Source: Saccharomonospora marina XMU15 (GTDB lineage: Bacteria; Actinomycetota; Actinomycetes; Mycobacteriales; Pseudonocardiaceae). From it: a stretch of DNA of 64,000 bases. The position numbers and the translations under genes were made by a program. Each line of letters opens with the position of its first letter. Position 1 is the first letter of the stretch. The notes under the pieces are model-generated. The model was not told the DNA's origin and did not search any database. It worked only from the letters and a program-made list of their open reading frames with translations. The stretch is taken from the NCBI RefSeq assembly GCF_000244955.1, contig NZ_CM001439.1, positions 1,516,628 through 1,580,627 of the forward strand. Direction: 5' to 3'. Positions 1-11,286 of the stretch are shown here, piece after piece.

Positions 1-282
1 GTGAACCCCAACGTCACGTGCACCGGCAGCGTCAGCGTCACGCTCAACAACGACCCGACGATCAGCTTCGACGACACGGCGGGCACCGCGACCGCGGACC
101 TCATCAGCGTCACCGTCCAGAGGTCCGGCATTACGTGTGAGTACGAGGCTGCCGGCCTGCAGGCGCAGCGGGAGGGCACCACCAGGACCTACACGGCCAC
201 CGGCGTCACCATCGAGAAGTCCGGCGGCAGCTTCCTGTGCCCGAGCTCGACGACGGCCGACGCGCAGTTCGTCTTCCACTGA
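1..282 (+). CDS. Hypothetical protein, C-terminal part (cut by window start)
   Basis: The frame is open at base 1 and ends at TGA 280-282, leaving 93 residues. I do not recognise the family. The visible part is rich in Ser, Thr, Val and Gly in an alternating beta-like pattern, with three Cys (near residues 7, 46 and 80) and few charged residues, which suits a secreted or surface beta-sheet protein. The GTG at base 1 is probably not the true start, because no ribosome binding site can be seen. It converges on the DUF3043 gene, with a strong hairpin between their stops. Confidence 0.6.
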   Translation: MNPNVTCTGSVSVTLNNDPTISFDDTAGTATADLISVTVQRSGITCEYEAAGLQAQREGTTRTYTATGVTIEKSGGSFLCPSSTTADAQFVFH

Positions 283-308
283 GCGGCCGGCTGACAGCCG
301 CGATCGAC

Positions 309-345
309 GGCGCCGTGCCCCGGGGAACACCCGGGGTGCGGCGCC
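309..345. terminator. Hairpin between convergent genes
   Basis: A G/C-rich inverted repeat has arms at 309-324 and 330-345, with two unpaired positions in the stem and a 5-base loop, followed by GTTTC. It lies between the stops at 282 (+) and 349 (-), so it could terminate both transcripts. Confidence 0.65.
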
Positions 346-348
346 GTT

Positions 349-1008
349 TCAGTCCACCGGCTGGCCCGGGCTCACCCTCGGCTTCGGCATCCGGAGCTTG
401 CGGATCTGGCTGGCGCGCACGAACGCGTACCAGCCGATGGAGGCGCCCTTGACGTTCTCCTTCGGGAACTTCGCCCGCACCTGACGGCTGATGCGGCGAC
501 CGTTGAGGAAACCCTCCACCACCATGCCCAGCAGCATCACCGTGGTCAGCAACGTCGCGTACTGCTGTATCTGCGGGATCGGGATCAGCAAGGTGATGAA
601 CACCAGGATGGCCAGCGGCATGAACAGGCCGAGCACGTTACGTCGGGAGTCCACCAGGTCGCGCACGTAAGCCTTGACCGGCCCGCGGTCGCGGGGCAGC
701 AGGTAGCGCTCGTCACCGGCCATCATGCGCTCGCGCCGCTCCCTCGCTGCCGCCCTGCGCTCGTCCTTGCTGACCGGGTTCTTCTTGCGCAGCTCCCGGC
801 TGCGCCGGATGGCTTCCCTGGTGGTACGTGGCGGTGGTGCGACGGGGCCACGCCGCTTGCCGTCGGCCTCCCGCCGCTTCGGGGTCGGCCGCCCCTTGCC
901 GGGAGTGAAGCCCTTCGACGTGTGAGATTCGACCGACGACTCGCCCTCGCCCGCCTCGGTCTGGACGTCGTCGGCCTCTTGTGTGCTGGTACGGCGCAAG
1001 AACCTCAC
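349..1008 (-). CDS. DUF3043 family membrane protein
   Basis: This 219-residue protein matches the actinobacterial DUF3043 family as I know it. The first 120 residues are very basic and low in complexity (many Lys, Arg and Pro) and are probably cytoplasmic. Two hydrophobic segments follow at about residues 128-175, then a basic tail ending in PGQPVD. The start is placed at GTG 1006-1008, giving MRFLRRTSTQ, because family members begin with a similar basic MRFLRR-type stretch. A longer frame to 1056 would add 16 unlikely residues. The role is unknown. It is divergent from the Fe-S carrier gene, with a 137-base gap holding both promoters. Confidence 0.8.
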   Translation of the reverse strand: MRFLRRTSTQEADDVQTEAGEGESSVESHTSKGFTPGKGRPTPKRREADGKRRGPVAPPPRTTREAIRRSRELRKKNPVSKDERRAAARERRERMMAGDERYLLPRDRGPVKAYVRDLVDSRRNVLGLFMPLAILVFITLLIPIPQIQQYATLLTTVMLLGMVVEGFLNGRRISRQVRAKFPKENVKGASIGWYAFVRASQIRKLRMPKPRVSPGQPVD

Positions 1009-1145
1009 CTTGACAGGGTATTGCAGGAGGCACTGGCGATGTTCAGCCGGTCGCAAGATGTGTCACCATGGACGATGGGAACAGAACGGGAGCCGGGCTT
1101 GTTGGCACCAGTGCCCCGCCTGCACCAAGACCTTGAGGGAGAGTC

Positions 1146-2943
<1,798 letters not shown>

Positions 2944-2948
2944 ACCGG

Positions 2949-2973
2949 CGCCGGGCACGGCAGGTGTCCGGCG
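2949..2973 (+). terminator. Possible hairpin terminator after adoK
   Basis: Ten-base arms 2949-2958 and 2964-2973 pair with one G-T pair and a 5-base loop, just after the adoK stop. No T-run follows, so termination is only likely. Confidence 0.45.
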
Positions 2974-3070
2974 CGGCCACCCGGTGATTCCCAACCAAAT
3001 CGTGGGTGCCTGTCGCGTAACAGGTCGGTCGCGCATGCGACTGACCTGTTATCAGGGGGAGGAGGCACTC

Positions 3071-4480
3071 ATGGCAGACAACCTGCTCGATTCCGTGCGA
3101 GTGGACGAACTGCGTGCCCGGTTCGGTGGGCCCGTCGTCACCCCCACGATGCCGGAGTACGAGGACGTTCGCGCCGTATTCAACTCCATGATCACGGCCC
3201 GCCCCAGTGTGATCGCGCGCTGCGGCAGTGTTTCCGACGTCAAGACGGCGTTGGAGTTCGCGCGTGGCAACGGTCTCGAGGTCGCCGTGCGCAGTGGTGG
3301 CCACAGTGTGGCGGGCGCCAGCCTGGTCGAAGCCGGACTGGTGATCGACGTGCGGCCGATGGCGGACGTTGCCGTCGATCCCGCGCAGCGAACGGTGCGG
3401 CTCGGTGGCGGGGCGACCTGGGCAGCCGTCGACCGGCAGAGTCAGCGATACGGACTTGCCACCACCGGAGGCCGCGTGTCCACCACCGGCGTTGCAGGGC
3501 TCGCGCTCGGCGGCGGGTCCGGTTGGCTGGAGCGCAAGTTCGGCCTCACCTGCGACAACCTGCTGTCGGTCGAACTGGTGACCGCCGACGGACAGGAAGT
3601 GAGTGCCAACGAGTACGAGAACTCGGAACTGTTCTGGGCGCTGCACGGTGGCGGGGGCAACTTCGGTGTGGCCACCTCACTGCTGCTGCGGCTGCATCCG
3701 CTCGAGCAGTTCTCGATGGCGCTGCTGCTGTGGCCCGCCGAGGCCGGCAGGGCCGTTGCGGGGAGCTACCGCGAGTTCATCGCCGGCGCGCCGGACGAGA
3801 TCGGCGGCGGCCTCATCTACCTGACCGGCCCGAGTGAGGAATTCGTGCCCCGTGAACTCACGGATGTGTTGTGCTGCGCCGTTCTGGTCACCTTCACCGG
3901 CCCCGAGCCGGAACTGCGCGAGCACATCGCACCACTGCTCGACGCCGAGCCACCGGGCAGGCTGATCACGGACATCCCGTACGCGCAACTGCAGTGCATG
4001 CTCGACGATCCGCCCGGCTACCGCAACTACTGGTCCGACGAGCACCTCGTCACCCTTTCCGACGAGGCGCTGGACCGCTTCTGCGAGCGGGCACGGGACA
4101 TGATCGTGCCTTCACCCTCGCAGCAGGTCCTGCTCCCGTGGGCAGGCGCGGTCGCGGGCGGTGCGGACTGGCCCGGCTTTCACCGGGACGCGACGTGGGC
4201 CGTGCACCCGCTCGGGCTGTGGGAGGACCCCGCCGACGACGGCAGGGCACGGGCGTGGGTCCGCAACCTGCGTGCCGACATGCGCCCGTGGGCGAGCGGT
4301 GACGTGTACCTCAACTTCATCGGCGACGAGGGCGCCGACCGGGTGCGGGCCGGCTACGGCGAGGAGAACTACGGCAGACTCGCCCGCGTGAAGGCGCGCT
4401 ACGACCCCACGAACGTCTTCAACCGCTGGCACAACGTGCTCCCGGAAACCGAAGGCGAGCCGCTCGCGGGCGCGCACTGA
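3071..4480 (+). CDS. FAD-linked oxidase, berberine-bridge-enzyme-like (PCMH family)
   Basis: A 469-residue FAD oxidoreductase. The N-terminal FAD-binding domain (about residues 35-210) has VRSGGHSVAG, whose His is the usual 8-alpha covalent flavin attachment site. The stretch GGRVSTTGVAGLALGGG corresponds to the place where bicovalent members carry a second attachment Cys; no Cys is present, so single covalent attachment is expected. The C-terminal BBE motif is present as YGEENYGRLARVKARYDPTN. No signal peptide is seen. ATG 3071 follows GGGGGAGGAGG. The substrate, perhaps a sugar, alcohol or secondary metabolite, cannot be told. The gene lies between adoK and asnB, which are adjacent in mycobacteria. 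Confidence 0.85.
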   Translation: MADNLLDSVRVDELRARFGGPVVTPTMPEYEDVRAVFNSMITARPSVIARCGSVSDVKTALEFARGNGLEVAVRSGGHSVAGASLVEAGLVIDVRPMADVAVDPAQRTVRLGGGATWAAVDRQSQRYGLATTGGRVSTTGVAGLALGGGSGWLERKFGLTCDNLLSVELVTADGQEVSANEYENSELFWALHGGGGNFGVATSLLLRLHPLEQFSMALLLWPAEAGRAVAGSYREFIAGAPDEIGGGLIYLTGPSEEFVPRELTDVLCCAVLVTFTGPEPELREHIAPLLDAEPPGRLITDIPYAQLQCMLDDPPGYRNYWSDEHLVTLSDEALDRFCERARDMIVPSPSQQVLLPWAGAVAGGADWPGFHRDATWAVHPLGLWEDPADDGRARAWVRNLRADMRPWASGDVYLNFIGDEGADRVRAGYGEENYGRLARVKARYDPTNVFNRWHNVLPETEGEPLAGAH

Positions 4481-4509
4481 CGGTCGCCGCCGCAGAGCTT
4501 GACCGGATC

Positions 4510-6438
4510 TCAGAGCTTCACCGGGTACTGCGGCTCCGGGATGTCCGGCTTGATGCGGTTCTCCACGAAGATGCCGTGCCACAGCATGAACACCAACAGC
4601 GCCCACAACCGCCTGCTGTGGTCCAGCGTGCCCGCCTTGTGCTCGTCGAGCATGGCCAGTACGGCGGTCTTGTCCAGCAGGTCACCGGTCTGCGAGTCGC
4701 TGATGATGCCGCGTGCCCAGTCGTACATCTCGTCGCGCAGCCACACCCGGATGGGCACGGGGAATCCCAGCTTGCGCCGGTTCAGCACGTGCGAGGGGAC
4801 GATGCCGTCCAACGCGCGGCGCAGCGCGAACTTGGTGGTCTCCCTCGTGATCTTCTGGTCGAGCGGGATCCTGGAGGCGACCCGGAACACCTCGGGGTCG
4901 AGGAAGGGCACGCGCAGTTCCAGCGAGTTCGCCATCGTCATCTTGTCGGCCTTGACCAGGATGTCGCCACGCAACCAGGTGAACAGATCGACGTGCTGCA
5001 TCCGGGCCACGGGGTCCCAGTCCCTGGAGAGCCGGTACCACGGCTCGGTGACGTCGCGGTGTCCCACGCCCTCGGTGAAGGTGCGCAGCACGGGCCGAAG
5101 CTGGTCGTCGCGGAAGATCCGGGCGTTGCCGTAGTAGCGCTCCTCCAGCGAGAGCGCACCCCGGCGCAGCAGGTCCTTGCCCCTGGTGCCCTCCGGGATC
5201 ACGGTGGACACCTTGCCGAGCAGCTTGCGTATCCCGCCGGGCACCTTCTCGAAGGGCGCGAGCGAAAGCGGTTCGCGGTAGATGGTGTAGCCGCCGAACA
5301 ACTCGTCGGAGCCCTCACCGGAGAGCACCACCTTGACGTGCCTGCGGGCTTCGCGGGCGATGAACCACAGCGGCACCAGCGCCGGATCGGCCACCGGATC
5401 GTCCAGGTACCACACGATGAGCGGGAGTGTGTCCATCATCTCGTCGGCGGTGACCGTACGCACGACGTGCTTGACACCGATCGCGGCGGCCGACTCGGCG
5501 GCGACGTCCACCTCCGAATAGCCCTCCCGCTCGAACCCGGTGGTGAAGGTGATCAGGTTGGGGTTGTGTTCCTTGGCCAGCGCGGCGATCGCCGTTGAGT
5601 CGATGCCGCCGGACAGGAACGCCCCGACGGTGACGTCGGCACGCATGTGCTTGGCCACCGAGTCACGCATGACCTCCGCGATCTCCTCGTGCAGTCCGGC
5701 GACGTCCGCGGCGCCCGACACCGGCGTGGCACGGAACTCGGGGGAGAAGTAGCGCTCGGTCTTGAGCTCACCGCCGGGCGCGACCGTGAACGAGGTGCCC
5801 GACTCGATCCGCCTGATGCCCGTGTGCAGCGACTCCGGCTCCGGCACGTACTGCAACGCCAGGTAGTGCTGTAGTGCGGTGCGGTCGAGCTCGTCGGTGA
5901 CGCCCAGCGTCGCGGACAGTTCGAGCAGGCTCTTCTTCTCGCTGGCGAAGGCAACGCCGGACGGACCTGTCGAGTAGAACAGCGGCTTGATGCCGAACGG
6001 GTCCCGTGCGCCGAACACCACCTTGCGCTCGGAATCCCAGATGAGGAAGGCGAACATGCCGCGAAGCCGCCCGACGGCCGCGGGGCCCAGGTAGTGGTAG
6101 GCCGCGACGATCGCCTCGGTGTCGCCCTCTGTGGTGAACGTCGCACCGTGTTCGGCCGCCAACTGCTCCCGAAGCTCGAGATAGTTGTAAATCTCACCGT
6201 TGAAGTTGATCGTGTAGCGCCGCGGGTTCTCGGCAGGACCCCAGGTCAGCGGCTGGTGTGAATGCTCGACGTCGATGATGGCGAGCCGGTTGAAGCCGTA
6301 CACCACCTCGCTGTCGGCCCACGTGTCGGTCTCGTCGGGGCCACGATGCCGCTGGCAACGCAGCGCCGCCCCGACCGCGTCCCGGGCCTTGGCCGCGTCT
6401 TCTTCGCTGGCACAGACCAGTCCAAGCAGGCCGCACAC
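4510..6438 (-). CDS. asnB: Asparagine synthase (glutamine-hydrolysing)
   Basis: A 642-residue class B enzyme that makes asparagine from aspartate, glutamine and ATP. The N-terminal glutaminase domain begins Met-Cys-Gly with the nucleophile Cys2 and carries RLAIIDV and NGEIYNY motifs. The synthetase domain has the PP-loop SGGIDST and SGEGSDELFGGY. In mycobacteria and corynebacteria the homologous enzyme (LtsA/AsnB) affects cell-wall properties. It is divergent from ctaC across a 135-base gap, as in M. tuberculosis Rv2201/Rv2200c, and converges on the FAD oxidase gene. Confidence 0.95.
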   Translation of the reverse strand: MCGLLGLVCASEEDAAKARDAVGAALRCQRHRGPDETDTWADSEVVYGFNRLAIIDVEHSHQPLTWGPAENPRRYTINFNGEIYNYLELREQLAAEHGATFTTEGDTEAIVAAYHYLGPAAVGRLRGMFAFLIWDSERKVVFGARDPFGIKPLFYSTGPSGVAFASEKKSLLELSATLGVTDELDRTALQHYLALQYVPEPESLHTGIRRIESGTSFTVAPGGELKTERYFSPEFRATPVSGAADVAGLHEEIAEVMRDSVAKHMRADVTVGAFLSGGIDSTAIAALAKEHNPNLITFTTGFEREGYSEVDVAAESAAAIGVKHVVRTVTADEMMDTLPLIVWYLDDPVADPALVPLWFIAREARRHVKVVLSGEGSDELFGGYTIYREPLSLAPFEKVPGGIRKLLGKVSTVIPEGTRGKDLLRRGALSLEERYYGNARIFRDDQLRPVLRTFTEGVGHRDVTEPWYRLSRDWDPVARMQHVDLFTWLRGDILVKADKMTMANSLELRVPFLDPEVFRVASRIPLDQKITRETTKFALRRALDGIVPSHVLNRRKLGFPVPIRVWLRDEMYDWARGIISDSQTGDLLDKTAVLAMLDEHKAGTLDHSRRLWALLVFMLWHGIFVENRIKPDIPEPQYPVKL

Positions 6439-6528
6439 GCCTCTTCACTCACCCTTTTGTTCGTCGCCGCTTTTCGAAGTGGCAAGTATGCCGGGACGGG
6501 CGGTGACGTGGGCTCGCCGGGTCTGGGC

Positions 6529-6534
6529 TAAAGT
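6529..6534 (+). promoter_or_regulatory. Candidate -10 element of ctaC
   Basis: TAAAGT at 6529-6534 would give a leader of about 33 bases that carries the GAGGAGG ribosome binding site. No clear -35 hexamer is seen at standard spacing. Confidence 0.4.
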
Positions 6535-6573
6535 CCGAAACGTCAGAGAGATCGGGCGAGGAGGCATCGCGGA

Positions 6574-7521
6574 GTGGGCGTTGTAGAGCGCACCCGGGAG
6601 ACACGACGGGGCAAGGCCGCCAGGGTCGCCGCGCTCGCCGGGCTTGTCGCCGTCACGGCGACCGGGTGTTCCGGCGAGGAGGTCCTGCGGTTCGGGTGGC
6701 CGGTCGGGGTCACGCCGGAGGCAGAGAAGATGCGCCTGCTGTGGACCTGGTCGGTCGTCGCGGCGCTGGCCGTCGGCGTCATCGTGTGGGGCTTGATCTT
6801 CTGGTCGGTGGCCTTCCACCGCAGGAAGAAGGGCTCGACCGAGGCTCTGCCACGGCAGTTCCAGTACAACGTGCCACTCGAACTCTTCGTCGTGGTCGTT
6901 CCGGTGATCATGGTCTGCGTGCTGTTCTTCTTCACTGCGGTGACCGAGAGCTCGGTGCTGGCCAAGGAGGAGGACCCCGACGTCACGGTGGACGTCACCG
7001 CGTTCCAGTGGAACTGGGAGTTCTCCTACCCCGGAACGCAGACCCCGAACGGCCAGCCGGTCAGCACCGTCGGCACCTCCAACGAGGTTCCGCTGCTGGT
7101 CCTGCCCACGGACAGGAAGATCCAGTACACGCTGCGTTCGACCGACGTCATCCACTCGTTCTGGGTGCCGGAATTCCACTTCAAGCGGGACGTCATGCCG
7201 TACCCGGAGAAGAACAACCAGGACAACCAGTTCCAGAACACGATCGACCGCGAGGGCGCCTTCGTCGGCCGCTGTGCCGAACTGTGCGGCACCTACCACG
7301 CGATGATGAACTTCGAGGTGCGCGCCCTCTCCCCGGACAAGTTCGACCGGTACCTGGAGTTGCGAAGCCAGCTGAACCCGCAGACGGGTCAGCCGAACAC
7401 CGCCTCGGACGCGCTGCGCATCATGCAGGGCGAGGGCTGCGACGAGCAGCTCTGCAGCCCGGTCGCGACCACGACCAAGCCGTTCGCCACCGACCGCACG
7501 GCACGCACCGCGTCCGGCTGA
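6574..7521 (+). CDS. ctaC: Cytochrome c oxidase subunit II
   Basis: A 315-residue subunit of the aa3 oxidase that receives electrons at the CuA centre. The N terminus is a lipoprotein signal ending ATGC, with Cys32 as the lipidation site. Two transmembrane helices follow (about residues 50-75 and 95-118), then the external cupredoxin domain with VTAFQWNWEF and the CuA motif CAELCGTYHAMM (Cys234, Cys238, His242, Met). GTG 6574 is preceded by GAGGAGG. ctaF follows after 64 bases. In actinobacteria this oxidase forms a supercomplex with the QcrABC proteins encoded 3-7 kb downstream. Confidence 0.95.
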   Translation: MGVVERTRETRRGKAARVAALAGLVAVTATGCSGEEVLRFGWPVGVTPEAEKMRLLWTWSVVAALAVGVIVWGLIFWSVAFHRRKKGSTEALPRQFQYNVPLELFVVVVPVIMVCVLFFFTAVTESSVLAKEEDPDVTVDVTAFQWNWEFSYPGTQTPNGQPVSTVGTSNEVPLLVLPTDRKIQYTLRSTDVIHSFWVPEFHFKRDVMPYPEKNNQDNQFQNTIDREGAFVGRCAELCGTYHAMMNFEVRALSPDKFDRYLELRSQLNPQTGQPNTASDALRIMQGEGCDEQLCSPVATTTKPFATDRTARTASG

Positions 7522-7585
7522 GGCCGGGGGAGAAGCACCGGCGGGTGCCACTTCCGAACCCGGATCGAGTGAGAAGGACACGTTC

Positions 7586-8002
7586 ATGAAGGTCGAATCC
7601 ACGGTTTTCGACATCGTCGCGGTCTTCGGTTTCGTCGTAGCGGCCGTGTACGCGGTGATGACGGGCACCATGACGGAGGGCGTCGAGCCGATCGGCACGG
7701 TGGCGCTGCTCCTCACCGGTGGTCTGGCGCTGCTCGTGGGCAGCTACTTCCGGTTCGTGTCCCGCCGCATCGAGCCGCGACCGGAGGACAACGAGGAAGC
7801 CGAGATCAGTGACGGCGCCGGTGAACTGGGCTTCTTCAGCCCGGGAAGCTACTGGCCGGTGGCGCTGGCCGCCTGCGCGGCCATCGTCGGCGTGGCGCTG
7901 GCGTTCTTCCAGATCTGGCTGCTCATCCTCGGCGCGGTGGCCCTGCTCATCGCCATCGGCGGGCTGCTGTTCGAGTACCACACCGGCCCAAGCCACCACT
8001 AG
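7586..8002 (+). CDS. ctaF: Cytochrome c oxidase subunit IV (actinobacterial type)
   Basis: A 138-residue membrane protein with four hydrophobic helices in two pairs (residues about 8-27, 34-52, 90-108 and 110-130), separated by an acidic loop rich in Glu and Asp. It matches the small subunit encoded after ctaC in actinobacteria (Rv2199c). It stabilises the aa3 oxidase and has no catalytic motif. Start ATG 7586 follows GAGAAGGA. It ends near a hairpin shared with the convergent trpD. Confidence 0.92.
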   Translation: MKVESTVFDIVAVFGFVVAAVYAVMTGTMTEGVEPIGTVALLLTGGLALLVGSYFRFVSRRIEPRPEDNEEAEISDGAGELGFFSPGSYWPVALAACAAIVGVALAFFQIWLLILGAVALLIAIGGLLFEYHTGPSHH

Positions 8003-8030
8003 CGCGAAATCCAGGCCCGCTTCGGAGATT

Positions 8031-8073
8031 CCGGGTGCGGCAGGGGGCTGAACGGTCCGCCTGCCGCACCCGG
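8031..8073. terminator. Bidirectional hairpin between ctaF and trpD
   Basis: Fourteen-base perfect arms 8031-8044 and 8060-8073 with a 15-base loop, then CTCTTCG. It lies between the convergent stops at 8002 and 8152. Confidence 0.7.
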
Positions 8074-8151
8074 CTCTTCGTCAGCGCAGGCGAGGTCGGC
8101 GTCGGCACCGTGGCAATCGCCGTGCCGCGTGCGGGTTGGGCTCGGTGAGCC

Positions 8152-9180
<1,029 letters not shown>

Positions 9181-9186
9181 GACGCC

Positions 9187-9597
9187 TCAGCCGCGGACGA
9201 CGGGGGCCCGTCGGGTGCGTAGCACGTCGGCGACGGTTTCCGCCGCGCTGAGCGGGTCGAGCGGGTGCACCAGCACGGCGTCGGCCTGCGACCACGTCGC
9301 GAGCCAGCGGTCGTCCTTGCGGCGGACGGCGACCACGATGGGCGGGCAGTCGTCGAGTTCGTTCTTCAGCTGCCGGGCCAGGCCGATTCCGCCGGTGGGC
9401 TGCGCCTCGCCGTCGAGGATGGCCAGGTCGACGTTGCCGGAGTCCATCTCGGTGATGACATCGGCCACACCGCTGGCCTCGACGTAGCTGACCTTGCCGA
9501 GATCGGTGGCAGGCCTGCGGCCGACCGCGTTGATGATCGCGTCGCGCACCTCGGGCCGGTGACTGAAAACCAGGATCCTCATCGGCTGCTCGGTCAT
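9187..9597 (-). CDS. Degenerate response-regulator receiver-like protein
   Basis: A 136-residue protein with the length and alternating pattern of a stand-alone CheY-like receiver. After the first strand (MRILVFSH) the usual acidic pair is absent (SHRPEVRD). An Asp is kept at the end of the third strand (DLAILDGEA), but the usual Lys-Pro of the fifth strand is His-Pro (VLVHPLDP). Normal phosphotransfer is therefore doubtful and it may act as a pseudo-receiver. It has no output domain and no adjacent kinase. It is cotranscribed with trpD and divergent from ctaE. Confidence 0.75.
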   Translation of the reverse strand: MTEQPMRILVFSHRPEVRDAIINAVGRRPATDLGKVSYVEASGVADVITEMDSGNVDLAILDGEAQPTGGIGLARQLKNELDDCPPIVVAVRRKDDRWLATWSQADAVLVHPLDPLSAAETVADVLRTRRAPVVRG

Positions 9598-9769
9598 GGT
9601 CTGTTCGCCTCCACGCCCTCGGTGTTTGCTGCCGACGATGCTAGCCGTCCCGACCCCGCTTCACCCAGGGGGCTGAGCGAGTGGGGACCGCCGGAAACCG
9701 GGTCCGGCGGGGCCGTTCCACGACCGTCCGTAGGACCCGATCTGCGAGCCCCCCACGGGGGGAGACATA

Positions 9770-10399
9770 ATGCGACGCGTGACAACGGCAGCTCCCACCA
9801 TCAGCCAGCGGGTGCACTCGCTGAACCGGCCGAACATGGTCAGCGTCGGCACGATCGTGTGGTTGTCCAGCGAGCTCATGTTCTTCGCTGGCCTGTTCGC
9901 CATGTTCTTCACGGTCAAGGCCCAAAACGACACCGGTTTCTGGCCCCCGCTGAATCCGGCTACCGGCGAGCCGATCCACCTGTCCATCCCGTACGCGCTG
10001 CCGTTCACGATCATCCTGGTGGCGTCGTCGTTCACCTGTCAGTTCGGCGTGTTCGCCGCCGAACGGGGTGACGTGTTCGGGCTGCGCCGCTGGTACCTGA
10101 TCACCCTCATCATGGGCGCGATCTTCGTCGGCGGGCAGGTCGGCGAGTACATCACGCTGATCAGCGAGGGTGTGACGATCCCGTCGGGCGCCTACGGCAC
10201 GGTGTTCTACCTCACCACCGGGTTCCACGGCTTGCACGTCATCGGCGGTCTCGCCGCGTTCGTGTACCTGCTGATGCGAACGGGTATGAGCAAGTTCACC
10301 CCGGCGCAGGCGACCTCGGCGATCGTCGTCTCGTACTACTGGCACTTCGTCGACATCGTGTGGATCGGCCTGTTCGCGGTGATCTACATCATCCCCTGA
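9770..10399 (+). CDS. ctaE: Cytochrome c oxidase subunit III
   Basis: A 209-residue integral membrane subunit of the aa3 oxidase. Five hydrophobic helices are visible, the short actinobacterial form lacking the first two helices of longer homologues. Family features include [14 protein letters not shown], the [12 protein letters not shown] helix and the C-terminal [15 protein letters not shown]. The start is ATG 9770, with a G-rich ribosome binding site (GGGGGGAG) just before it; GTG 9779 is an alternative. It leads the gene run into qcrC, qcrA and qcrB. Confidence 0.95.
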   Translation: MRRVTTAAPTISQRVHSLNRPNMVSVGTIVWLSSELMFFAGLFAMFFTVKAQNDTGFWPPLNPATGEPIHLSIPYALPFTIILVASSFTCQFGVFAAERGDVFGLRRWYLITLIMGAIFVGGQVGEYITLISEGVTIPSGAYGTVFYLTTGFHGLHVIGGLAAFVYLLMRTGMSKFTPAQATSAIVVSYYWHFVDIVWIGLFAVIYIIP

Positions 10400-10444
10400 C
10401 GAGAACACCATCGGCCGAACTGACAGCAAGGGTTGCCGCAGAAG

Positions 10445-11272
10445 ATGACCACCAGCAAGAACCCCGCCTCAGCCGCCAAGCGGCGGCAGGGCCGCCGCAC
10501 GAAATTCCGCCGTCGGATGGCAGGCCTGCTCGCGCTCGGCGTCGCGCTGATGGGCGCGGGAGCGCTGTACGCCGTGTTCGCGCCCGAGCCGCAGACCGCG
10601 CAGGCGCAGACCGATCCCGCGCTGCTGCGCAAGGGTGAGCAGATCTACAACAACACGTGCATCACGTGTCACGGGGAGAACCTGCAGGGTGTGCAGGGAC
10701 GCGGTCCGAGCCTGATCGGTGTCGGCGAGGCCGCGGTGTACTTCCAGACGTCCACCGGTCGGATGCCGATGGTGCGGCAGGAGGCACAGGCACAGCGAAA
10801 GCCACCCCGGCTGACCCCCGACCAGATCGACGCGCTCAGCGCCTACGTCCAGGCGCACGGCGGTGGCCCCGAGCGTCCCGCTGAGTCGGGCGAGGAACTG
10901 CGGGGGTCCGACCCGGCGCGGGGCGCGGAACTCTTCCGGCTCAACTGCGCGTCCTGTCACAACTTCACCGGGCAGGGCGGCGCCCTGTCCTCGGGCAAGT
11001 TCGCCCCCGCGCTGGCTCCGGCCACCGAGGAAGAGATCTACACCGCGATGCTCACGGGCCCGCAGAACATGCCCAAGTTCTCCGACCGGCAACTGACGCC
11101 TGAGGAGAAGCAGGACATCATCGCCTACGTCAAGTCGGTGGCCGAGGGCGAGAACTCCCCGGGCGGTAACCCGCTGGGTGGACTCGGGCCCGCATCGGAA
11201 GGCGTCATCGCGTGGGTCGTGGGTATCGGCGCGCTGATCGGCGCGACCCTGTGGATCGGATCAAGGGCATAG
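10445..11272 (+). CDS. qcrC: Diheme cytochrome c of the bc complex
   Basis: A 275-residue membrane-anchored cytochrome cc. A basic N terminus and one helix (about residues 22-44) lead to two class I heme domains: CITCH (Cys72, Cys75, His76) and CASCH (Cys168, Cys171, His172), with QNMPKFS giving the second axial Met. A C-terminal helix (about residues 252-272) anchors it again. In actinobacteria this protein replaces soluble cytochrome c by passing electrons straight to CuA of CtaC. ATG 10445 is chosen; TTG 10433 would add four residues. Confidence 0.95.
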   Translation: MTTSKNPASAAKRRQGRRTKFRRRMAGLLALGVALMGAGALYAVFAPEPQTAQAQTDPALLRKGEQIYNNTCITCHGENLQGVQGRGPSLIGVGEAAVYFQTSTGRMPMVRQEAQAQRKPPRLTPDQIDALSAYVQAHGGGPERPAESGEELRGSDPARGAELFRLNCASCHNFTGQGGALSSGKFAPALAPATEEEIYTAMLTGPQNMPKFSDRQLTPEEKQDIIAYVKSVAEGENSPGGNPLGGLGPASEGVIAWVVGIGALIGATLWIGSRA

Positions 11273-11286
11273 GACGGCATACGACA

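Noticed and set aside
4576-5598. Plus-strand frame opposite asnB
   Set aside because: Shadow of a highly conserved asnB gene; no motif or start signal.
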